Part shown: in pieces, positions 38,254-48,500 of the stretch
How positions within the stretch are numbered: the first letter of the stretch is position 1
How the letters are laid out: every line of letters starts with the position of its first letter
NCBI GenBank assembly: GCA_037389465.1
Contig: JAZARR010000229.1
Location: 161,501-225,500, forward strand
Length of the DNA stretch: 64,000 nucleotides
Reading direction: 5' to 3'
DNA from: Baylisascaris procyonis
Taxonomy: Eukaryota; Nematoda; Chromadorea; Rhabditida; Ascarididae
Program-made: the position numbers and the translations under genes
The notes under the pieces: generated by a model
Told to the model about the DNA's origin: nothing
The model's database searches: none
What the model saw: only the letters and a program-made list of their open reading frames with translations

Positions 38254-40953
38254 TCATTGTTATTGGTAGAAATATTTATTTTTATTTTCGAAAAAAGAGG
38301 ACTGATAATTTGCATTGATACTCTCAGCTTTTGATCAGGCATCTATCTGCTCAAATATAACTGGGAATGATGGTGGAATGTAATCTTGAAACTGCGGGAA
38401 ACTATTATTGAAATATCACCTCTTTGTCGATTATGAGTCCGGGGGGAGGGAGTGAGGGCTGCTCATATTTTTATTGTCATGATATTATTTTCTTATTTGC
38501 ATGTCCTTCCCATATCTAATGGCTGCTTTTCCATGAAGAGTCCTTATCTTCCATTCAATTGCGAGTCTGCCAACACCAAGTTTGGTTGCCGAAGCGATAT
38601 TATTGTTTAATTTATTTTGATTGCATCTTCGATAGTTGTTCTGAATTCTCCGTTCATTTGCTGTTGTTAATGCGTAAAGTGAAATGGAGAGTGACGCGCT
38701 AGTCAAACAGGGTTCCATGCTGGCTTTACGATAAGCGCCTTCTAGCAGGACTCTGACTACGAGTCGAAACTTCTATCGGTTTTTACAGCTCGAAAGATAT
38801 AATTGTTTTTTTGGAGCTCAATCGAAATTCCGTTTTCAGCTCATACCTCCGACTAGAACTGCCGGATATTTTCAAAATGTATACGGTGGAGTTCGAAACT
38901 CGGTCTTCCTCGGATACTTTCGATTGGCAACTGACAAACATTTTTTAAACTCGTCCCGTTTCAACTCATTTTCGTTTGCGAGCGGGGCCTCGCTCGGTTG
39001 TCGAGCGGAAGGAATTTCAATCCGTTGTTATTACTGCTGGTGATCCTCTTCATTTAGTCGAGATTACGCTTCTCAGAAGGGCACTCAACGCTCACCTTCG
39101 CCATCATCTGCCTACGCTGTCTTATGCACGACGGTTTCGTTAAACTCTTGCTTCAACGTCTTTCCGTTTAACAGTACAAAAATTTCTATTGAGAGATTAC
39201 ACGTATGACAAACCGGTGGAGAAATGTACCTAAGGTGCTAGCAGATATATCTTTCCGTGTGACAAACCCTTGACCGACCGGTTTCACAAATTACCGAAAA
39301 AAGGTGGGAAAATATCGCGATAATATTTTAACTGGTTCCATTGCCTGCACAAATTTTCTCGAAAGAGTCCATTTTCTTCATGACGCGATTAGTCTAGGAC
39401 GGGAATCCGGCTATACGAGACACATGCAAATTTTCCGCTACTTTATGTGCATGAAACCTTTTTTGGAGTTGACATATAAAGGCGGAACACGATCTAGGCT
39501 ATCATGTAGTGCACATCGTTCATAAGATTTCGTGACTATAGCACACATCGGTAGTTATCGAATGCAAACCTAGCAGCTAGACTTACGCAGACATACACAT
39601 GCAGAGAAACGCCGTTGCATCTACAGATTGGATCTTCCAAAGGAGAAAATAACTAAGGAATGAAACGCTTGATATTTCCTCTCATTAGGCGATTTCTTTA
39701 ATATCTGCAACGCTGAGAACTGAAGTTGTGTTATATTTTCATGCGTTTATATATGTCTATATATGAATGCTCGCGTATGTACACTTGCATATGCATAGTC
39801 GGATTTGATTGCATAATGCATCCAGAGGTTAGGATCAAGCAAAGGTCATTCGTTCAGTAATAAACATATTACATCGTCTCAAGCTAACTTCTATGCTGAA
39901 TAAGCTCAATTCGCTAGGCGCTCACACAATTCTAATAAATAAGAGCCTAGAGGGACATTTTTTAGAATTGAGAGGGATACAAAAAAAATTATTAAATCAG
40001 GCTATAAAGATTCGACGCTGTCGGCTTTGAGCGTGAAGGGTTGAATGGCACTGATAGTGCATGTGAAAGTAGCGTGCACACGATGAGAGAAGCTGGTCTT
40101 TTGCCCGGAGCCGCACCGATAGAACGACAGCCCGTCGCAAAAACGCATTGCGGAGGCAAGACGCCTCTTGCCACTTCACCATTAAATTGCTCCACAGATG
40201 CTCTCATCTTGCTCGTGCTTTTATGCACACAAGTTTTGTTTATTACCTTTTCATTGCACTAGTGTTGTATATATATATATCTGTGCATAAATATTAATTT
40301 CTCAATGATCATTTTTGTCGTTGAATGAGAATATGCAAAAGATTATGTTAATGAACAAGCATAGTTCATAATACGATAATAACAACTAAACTCATATTTG
40401 CAATGCAATATTAAAATTTTTTATTATGAAACTTTTATTTATTGAGTTCTATCTATAATATCTCCACTAATCAAAAATGATATTTATTATAAAATGTAAC
40501 AAAGCTGTCATTTGTATGTGATTTGACATGAAAATATGCGTTAAATGATGCGAAAATTTTAGTTTTTTTTTTCCAAGAAAAGTCCCACGAAAGTCATTGT
40601 GTCTTTTCCTTGCCTTCATTTAATGTTATAACATCGTTTCATTGCCTTCGTTTAACGTTATAGTAAACTTGAAATGATCGATGAAGCAATAAACTTATCA
40701 TTTGGCTAGCCATTTTCTGCATTCATTTAATTCGACCTGTCTCCTTAAATTCTTCGCGTTGTTTCGTATAAAGCCCGCTGTTGTTTATCAAAGTATGCAA
40801 TTAAACGAAATTTTTGATATTTAAAGAGGAAGAATATTTTTCTTGCTAAATTAAGGAACTTAAAATTGGTTGGGAATGGCACCGTTGCTGGACGGAATTC
40901 TTCTTTCTGTACTAAGAACTTTGTTTCCCCTTTCGAAATAATATCAACTTTCA
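38254..40953. other. intergenic, with a GC-rich island at 40010-40215
   Basis: 38720-39310 has many CGGT/CGAAA words and a repeated TGTGACAAACC-type motif (about 39205 and 39259). The island at 40010-40215 is distinctly GC-richer than its flanks, is open on both strands, and holds the hairpin GGCAAGA-CGCC-TCTTGCC at 40155-40172. It might be a small RNA or an exon; neither can be shown. Confidence 0.4.
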
Positions 40954-41035
40954 AATTAGATAAGTGTTCAAGGTGTCAAACTGCTCTATCCCACATGAAG
41001 TAGAACAATTTGACATCTTAAACACTTACCTAGTT
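40954..41035 (-). ncRNA. candidate microRNA-like hairpin (35-bp stem, 12-nt loop)
   Basis: Arms 40954-40988 and 41001-41035 fold into a 35-position stem around a 12-base loop. Read on the plus strand there are 29 Watson-Crick pairs, two G:U and four C/A mismatches. On the minus strand the four C/A mismatches become G:U pairs, leaving only two mismatches. The asymmetry favours a minus-strand transcript. Length, loop size and near-continuous pairing match animal pre-miRNAs. No mature sequence is recognised, and a decayed inverted-repeat transposon is the alternative. Confidence 0.4.
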
Positions 41036-41280
41036 GACGAGATAGGCAGAAAGTTTCTGCCCATCTTTATTTGCCAAGTTTGCTTATTTCTTTATTATGG
41101 CCGCGTTTTTTGCCACACCTTTGATTAGGGGCAAAGAGGTGCTCGGGATGCGGGCAATTTAATCGATAATCACGGACCCAAAGATGACGGAACGTTCTAA
41201 TTTCACTAAGAGAACGTGGATTCTCGGATATGGGAGATCTTGCAAGCCAGTGGTAATTTATTAATCTTTCTATAGTTAGA

Positions 41281-41344
41281 AACTTCTACAGATCGCCAGT
41301 TCAGCTGCTACATGATGGGGCTGAACTGGCGATCTGTAGAAGTT
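41281..41344. repeat. perfect 25-bp hairpin with 14-nt loop
   Basis: Bases 41281-41305 and 41320-41344 are exact reverse complements, with 14 bases between them. There is no mismatch in 25 pairs, and pairing stops abruptly at both ends. A hairpin this perfect is uncommon by chance. Possible origins are a small-RNA precursor, a tiny foldback insertion, or a template-switch event during replication. Confidence 0.9.
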
Positions 41345-41754
41345 GCACCGGACGCAATGGCTGAAAATTTCGGATTTCTCACCGCAGTTTGTTTGTTGGA
41401 AGTGAAATAACCAAACTTTATGAGTTTATATTGAGCAGCTAAAAGGTTTACGCTGTCCGAAGCAAGTTGAGTAGGTAGTTTAACTCAATTTTACTCTAAT
41501 TACTCACACTTGAGAAACTATTCACGACTAACTTTATTCGCTTTTATCATATTCGACCATGAGCCAGCATTGAGTGATGCAAAAGATTAAGAGGGCTAGC
41601 TGTGCACTGAAAACGGCTGTGGAGGAGAATATGTTGCCGACAGATAGTTCGATACAGTGGCCACGAGGCGCGACAAAATGCACGACCAGTTGCTAGCCTC
41701 TGTCGAATGCAAAGGAAACAAAGAGGTTGCTAATCCGCCAATCAGAAATATAGT

Positions 41755-43420
41755 TCATAAAAATATCAAAGCTGCACATCTAATCGGCGTGCAAACGAGT
41801 GGCGTGCAGTAACTTGCCGCAGGCGTCAACTGCGTCAACAAGCATGGTACCATATACGCACCCCAATATTCGGCGATTATTAAACTGTGAGTTCGGCTCT
41901 TGGAATGGAACTTCTTTCTTTGTTGCTGTGTTTCGCCTCCTATGGGTCGATAGTATATCATCAACGTAGAATTTGTTGTTCGATAATAATAGCCTAGCCT
42001 AACGTCGCTTTAACTGCTGATGTTGAAGTGTTTTTGTGCGAGAACCGTGTTTCATACAAAGTAACTTCCTTTTTTCTCTTGAAGTTTTTTAGGCGTCGAT
42101 ATTCGCTGCTGTGTACATGCCCGCGTACTTTCTCGTTGTTATCGTATGTTAATGTTGGGCATCTTGTTTGTGAGGTGTGCTTCTACATGTTGAAATGAGC
42201 CGGTGCTCATGAGTTGGTTATGTGGGTGTATATTGTCGTTCTTAATGTCTGAACATTGAAGTGAAGGTTCAGTTATCCAAGTTTGAAGTGTGGTCAATAA
42301 GGCGGCGTCAAGGTGCAAACAGGAGGTGCGCACCGTGTAATACAGTGTTGGGATTGAAAGGCTAATCATCTCAACAATATGCGTACATTATTAGATAACC
42401 GGCAGAGACAAAAGTTGATCGTTGATCTCGGGAGGGCGTCGTCATCTGGGATAAAGCGAAACACAGGTTGGCGATGAATGGGGATCGCGGCTCATCAGCT
42501 CAGGTGTGACGATGCCAGGCAGCGGAGGACGAGCAGGAGCACAGCTGACATCGAACAGCGGTAATGCAAGCCTGTTTTCGGCAGGATTTTGCCTCATTTT
42601 ATTCTTTTCCATTGTTTATTCGCGAACCTTTGGGGGCATACAGACCTTTTTGTTGATCTCCCCACAGGAGACCGTTATTTTGGGTCAGATCAGCCAGCGC
42701 GCCATTAATTTGAAATATCATTTGCCGATCTAATTTAGTGCTAAGTAAGCTCTGAATGGTGATCGCGAATCCTTCATTGGGAGTGTGCACGTCTTGTTTG
42801 CATCTTGGCACTGCCTTTAAAACCCACATCGAACTTGGGTGACAGGCATTAAGAAGAGTGGTGAACACGCAAATAACAAACTCATCAGCGTCAGCTCATG
42901 CTAAAACGAAGAAGCACACTATCATAAACAAGACGTCCAACATTGGCTTACAATGCCAACGACAGAGTATGCCCGCACATACACAGCAGCAAATACTGAT
43001 ACCTAAAAAGTTAAAGAAAAAACGGAAGCTGCTTCGTATGTAAAGCAACTCTCGCATAAAGACAACTCTAAAATTAGCAGTTAAAGCGACGTTACGCTAG
43101 GCCATTATTATCGGACAACAAAATCTACGTTGATGGTACACCATCGACCTGTAGACGGCGAGATAGGCTCTTATTATAGAACAGCAAAATGTACGTTGAT
43201 GATACACTATCAACCCACAGAGGGGGACACAGCCATAAAGAAAGAGGTTGCATTCCAACAGTCGAAGTCACTGTTTAACAGTCGCCGAACCTTTGGGATG
43301 CGTTTATGTGCCATGCTTATTGACACTGTTGACGCCTGCGGCAACTTATGGTCCGCCACTTCTTTGAACGCCAGCTGGATGTGCAGCTTTGATATTTTTC
43401 TGATCGGCCGCATTTTTCGG
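41755..43420. repeat. long diverged inverted repeat (arms about 600 bp, spacer about 450 bp)
   Basis: The left arm (about 41755-42340) read forward matches the right arm (about 42790-43420) read in reverse complement over almost its whole length. Landmarks include AAATATCAAAGCTGCACATC at the outer ends, CGTCGCTTTAACTGCTGA/A, and GCTGCTGTGTA further in. Translating the shared strand gives related peptides in both arms (SKLHI...LPQAST.S.SM then RRLLN...WN.TSFF), with a stop in the left copy. The repeated unit was therefore probably once coding. The right arm additionally carries a 66-bp internal tandem duplication beginning at 43105. It is either two copies of one mobile element in opposite orientation or a foldback/terminal-inverted-repeat element. 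Family not recognised. Confidence 0.75.
43105..43236 (+). repeat. 66-bp imperfect tandem duplication in right arm
   Basis: Two adjacent units starting TTATTATCGG at 43105 and TTATTATAGA at 43171 share the sequence around CAAAAT.TACGTTGATG and the following hexamers with scattered substitutions. The corresponding part of the left arm (about 41930-41990) has a single unit, so the duplication arose after the two arms diverged. Confidence 0.6.
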
Positions 43421-44413
43421 CCCATTAGCAAATTCTTAGAATTCGCGAGCAATCCCGAAAGCCACAGATTCGTGTGGAGGCGAGCAGCTTCCGCAATTGA
43501 TCCGCCAAGTCGGTTTCCAACTGCTTCTGTGATTTCTTTCAAAGGAAAGACTCTTATGCCCCACAATTCCTCATGGGCACAGTGCAGGCAAGGCAAGTGA
43601 ATGCAGTTCGCTTAAAAATTCCTTCTTGATTGTTGACGGAGAAGCAGAATGACAACGTTCATATGTATTTATTGGTGCCAAAGAAGCGTTTAGCGCTCCT
43701 TGGCCATTACAGGAAATTGACGTGGGATCGGTAGCAAAAATACTTGACGAAGTGATTGTTGATGGGGTCCCACTGGAAGATTCCGGAATGCGATGGTCAA
43801 TCCGGAATATGATGTCCGGTCACGATTGTTTCTTATTAATATCCGTTGTTTTCATTAATACCCATGAGTCCTGCAGATAATACGTCAGAGTTGTTTACCT
43901 AAACGTTCACCTAAGTTTGCTTTTGTTTGTACTTCCTTACATTATTCCACTGTGTTCATTGAGGAACCCTTAACGTAGCGCAGAGATCACCCAAGCAGAG
44001 TTTTATAAAGTATATGGCCATCTCAGGCACACTTCATTTGCCTCCAGGCAATGGGCAGACCATGCTGTTGACGGTCAATGAAAACGTCGGATTTGAGGGC
44101 CAGAGTTTTAACAGTCTCGTCTCTGCGTCCAAACATTAATCATCCACCTATAATTATTGAAGTGCAAAAACTTATTTAACTATTGATAGATTATACATTT
44201 CTTCTTAAGTTAGGACTACTGAGCATGACCTTGCAAAACTATTTCTGCTATTGCGTTATCATCGCTTTAGAAGACACGCTACATAACAACTGTGCTTAAA
44301 AACCCGCATAAGAAATGTAAAAACTGTACAGTCATAATCTCTATTTAATATGTCTGCTGGGTATTTGATCCTAAAGAATAGTCAGAGGCTCCTCACTATA
44401 ACATTTTCTTTCA
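43421..44413. other. intergenic
   Basis: Both strands of 43421-43600 remain open and may belong to the repeated element. Beyond 43620 nothing is recognised. Confidence 0.4.
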
Positions 44414-44880
44414 CATGAGTATTTAAGTCCAGATCAGTCCGGTTTTCTCTCCGGTCGTCCTATTGTTTTACGGCTTTCGTGATTGGATTGGATTGCTGCA
44501 TTTGAAAAAATGATTCCTATTGAAGTTATTTGCGCTAATCACGCTAATGCACCCGGTGCAGTTGCCTGCGACAATTTAAATTTCAGCTCGAAAAATGCAT
44601 CTTAGTTTTTTTTCAAGACTGATGAGAGCCCTTCTTGGAGGACGCTTCTTCAGGGCGAAAATAGGAAGTTCAGTTTCAAATGAGCATGTTGTAACAAGCT
44701 GTGCTGTGCAAGGAAATATCCTCGGGTCACTCCTCTTCCCAATCTATGCTAACCATGTTTCCGGAGTTCAGCAGCGAATATGAGCTGTTTGCTGGTGACC
44801 CAAGATCCACCATTATCATAGTGATGCACCAGTCGGGGCTCTATTTACTGCAGAGAAGTCCGAATTATTGCATGAAAATA
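44414..44880 (+). pseudogene. non-LTR retrotransposon reverse transcriptase remnant, frameshifted
   Basis: Three or four pieces in different frames follow the order of a LINE-type (CR1/RTE/jockey-like) reverse transcriptase. 44414-44479 has YLSPDQSGFLSGR (finger motif). 44483-44605 has DWIAAF then PIEVICANHANAPGA, where the catalytic Asp-containing motif has decayed. 44595-44783 has SVSNEHVVTSCAVQGNILGS followed by LLFPIYANHV, matching the conserved VTSGVPQGSVLGPLLF-type block. After another frame shift comes YELFAGD near 44780-44800, at the position of the catalytic YADD box. Both Asp-box changes and the stops show it is dead. Flanking ends, poly-A or target-site duplications were not seen. 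Confidence 0.72.
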
Positions 44881-45579
44881 ATCTCATCTTCTTTTCAAAT
44901 TTCCGTCATGAATGTTTTTATAAATTCAGAAAATTGCTGTTGTCTGTTTTCGATTGAATTCATGAGTTGCGATTCGAATTCTGCTCTAACATTCACTGCA
45001 ATGTGGATTGCTCGCAAATTTTCACTGTGTTTGCAATGTCGAATTGCATTCTGAGAGATTTGGAGCATAAATGCTTGAAACTTTATTGATAAGCCTATAT
45101 TATACATTATTGTCTCGTTGTAATTGAACATTCCTCACTCGCTTGCTCAGCATATTTTGTCTCTGACATTTGCGTCATTAGAATATCCAAAAAAAACTTC
45201 TACTCTCACGGTATTTAAGGAGCCTGTCCTCTTAATTACAAAGCCGAATTGCTGATTTTTGACCTAGAATGACCAGAACACTTCATGAAAGTTGATCTCT
45301 CCCTGTTTCAAGATCGCGAAGGGACACTCTAACGTCTCATTCAATAGCATGTTTGAATCTGCGATCGCAAAGAGCTATTATGCTGGCAGCCTATACCTCA
45401 GCCTCTCCAGCATTTCTTCTCCATTTTCCTATGTAAACTCAAAGCTGTCTTGTTTTTCAGTGATCTATTAGTCGTTATGAAATGATTGAACTGATCTCAA
45501 AGAACGCAATTTGTTTTCTTCGATCCATGCGGTATATAATTTCAACAATTCCAAAAGTCACTTTCTTGATATGAGCCTC
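44881..45579. other. upstream flank of mARC copy A
   Basis: No gene. The start may still contain decayed retroelement sequence. The copy A promoter is expected here, but no motif stands out. Confidence 0.4.
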
Positions 45580-45589
45580 TGTTTTATAG
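45580..45589 (+). promoter_or_regulatory. acceptor-like site before mARC copy A
   Basis: TGTTTTATAG ends six bases upstream of ATG 45596. The pyrimidine-rich context fits trans-splicing or a 5' UTR intron. Confidence 0.4.
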
Positions 45590-45595
45590 TGTGTG

Positions 45596-48500
45596 ATGGG
45601 TGTCGCACATCGTGAATATTTCTACATTGGCGGGGCATGTGTCGTTGGTGCAGTTGGTCTTTTTTATGCTGTTAAATGGATTCAACGAAGAATAAGAAAC
45701 TACAGGCATCCATTTGAACATGTCGGAGTGGTCTCTGAATTATACATCTATCCCATCAAATCATGTCGAGGACGACAGGTATTGACTGTTGCATGCTTTG
45801 ATTGGCAGAAAAATTGAACATCTTTTCCTGTGATCATTGGCCATTACACATTGATAAAAACGCTAAAATGATGGCATTAAAAGTGCGATTTGATTTGCAA
45901 TGAGCTATGTTTCTTGATTGTTTTTGTTTAGGGTTGCGAGCAGGTCATGTCGACAGCGAAAATGGAGGGAGGGGAAGGGCTGTAGGAAGGTTGATATGAT
46001 ATTTTTGGCATCAAAAGATGGTGATGTAAGCATGTTTTGCGATTCATATGCTACAGTTGCCGTGATCGTAAGAGAACTGCCAGTAACCCGAGTGTACAAA
46101 ATTTGACGATATTTTTCAGCTCCCGTTCATTAAACAAACTGACTATTGTTCTCTGAGGGTATAAACAAGAAAGCAAGACGGACTATATGTTCTTGAAATA
46201 CCATTTGTTATGGAAATTGTTGCAGAACAAAGAGAACGAGCAATGGCGATGCTCTTCTATTCGCATAGTAGTCACTGACGAGGAAGAATATTCCTCGAAT
46301 ATAAGCTGCCACTGCAAAAATTTACACACTAAATTTATAAGAGACTGAAATTTTTTGCTTTTGCAAATATTTTTCTTCATCCGATTTTTACTGATCGATG
46401 CAAAATTTCCTTATTTATAGTTTGTGTTTAGATGATCAGTTGAAGAACATTTTCAAAATTCAATGATATATCCCATTAATTTTTCTCAGCTAAAATCCTA
46501 TTCAATTGATAAATTATTGAAAGCGCGTTACGATATGGTTATGCAGTGTTTAATCTTTGCTTTTAACGTGCTCACTGATGATCGTTGATGCGCAACGCAA
46601 ATCAACATCGCTATCGTTTTTTTTTTTTTTTCATCATATGGGGAGATTCTCTTTTGCAGTGTTATAAAAAGTTGCTAAGAGAACAACGAACGTATCGTTT
46701 TCATTTTCTGCTCCCTTCCCATCATTTACACTTTACAAAGTCATTTTAGGTGTGGATTAAGCAGTTTTCAGTGATAATACATTCTCAATGTGCATCCATA
46801 GTCGAGCTGATTGATCGGTATCATAGAGGAGAGTCATACATCCAAATACATTTTGATGCAAAATGCAGCAACTTTTGACGAAGAAAGAAAGCGATAACAC
46901 TAGAATGACAATTGATTGTTGCTAAGAATAAAGTCAGTTGAGATTTGCATGAAATATTTATAGATGAATCTTTCTCTTTGTGAAATTTTCTTCCACAAAG
47001 AGACTATTTTATTTTTTGTATCATTCGCTCATTATTATTCAATTTTTGACGTCTAATCATTACTCAGCTTAGCCATAAAAAGACTACACGAAAAGATATA
47101 TGTTTCGATTCTTTTAGTGATACAATTTAATCGAACAGGCGAAAAAATGTCGAGAGAAAAAGTTGGATAGGGATTTGTCATTTTTGATTTTTTCAGGAAA
47201 TCACATTTTAAGGCCGCCTATGAGTGATGCCATAATGAAGAGAGGTAATGAGGGAAGGGAGAAATTTCTCTCTCAAAAATTCCCTCACCCTCTCTTCAAA
47301 TTTATTCTGCATGAAGATAAATTTGAATGGTTCAGTACAACAATAACAAGTATTGTTGAAAAGAGTGAGTCACTGCTTTTGCATTTGCCACTATCAATCC
47401 ATTGCAGGTCACATGGATGCAATGTGGTAAACGTGGAGGTTGTAATGGCGAAATACGGGATCGACATTTCCTTATTATAAACGCACAAACGAAACATTTT
47501 GTAACGGCACGTACGCATCCACGTATCGTACTTATCGACTCCGATGTTCATGACAATGTTCTTACATTGACGACCCCTGAGAACACTCCTATCAAAGTCG
47601 ATCTCCAGAAAGTGATCGCTGATAAGAGAACTGTCACCGCAATGTAAGATCATTGAACATTCTACTCTTTTCTCAATATTAATTTAAGATGACTCCTTAC
47701 TGGAACTGGAAAGATTTCAATAACACAATGATGTCATACTATTTTTTGAAGGATTCTTCTGATTGCAAAAAGTTTTGAATGTCTGAAAAATTTATACTGT
47801 CAGTCTTGATAGCTGAAAAATTGTAGCCTGATTTTTTAAAAAAAAAGAAACTACGTATATTCGATTATTAAGTGCAGGAAATTGTTTTTCTGTACTTCGG
47901 TTTTAATTTAGGTGTTGCGCTGAACCGTATTCTTCTCTTTCTCATCCATAAAGAATTAGTAAAGCAAATAATCATCAGCCTCCATATCCGGAAATTTTCT
48001 GGTAAACTTTTCCAAGTTTTATGGCAATGAGAGGCTTTTTATAGAGAGCTCAATGGAATGTCTTCACCCAGTGGCCATAAACAGGGAGCCAAAAAAAGAC
48101 GACATTGTTTCAGTCCAACAGCTGACTGTAGAAAACACTCTGTAGAATTTTTATTCGCTTTGTGCCGCTCAGCTCAAAAATGATCTGTCCACCTCGTTTC
48201 AGCTTACACGGCGATCTAAAGCAGACGGGTCTGGACTGTGGAGAGCAAATCGGCGAATGGTTATCAAAAGTGCTCGAAGTGGAGCAACCGCTGCAACTGC
48301 TCTACTACAAGGACGGTCTGTACACCGAACGCAGTTGCCAACGTCGATCCCGATGGTTCTTTGGTCTAGCACCTACGCAAGATGACGAGGTTCCCACATA
48401 ATAGATTATTTCACAGTGAACGAATATATTACCTGTAGATAATTTACGAGCAGGTACGGAGAGTGTTAAGCACTCATTGCCGTTTTCCACGGACAGTTCA

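Noticed and set aside
47285..47653. 122-residue minus-strand frame over mARC copy A exon 2
   Set aside because: Antisense shadow of the MOSC exon.
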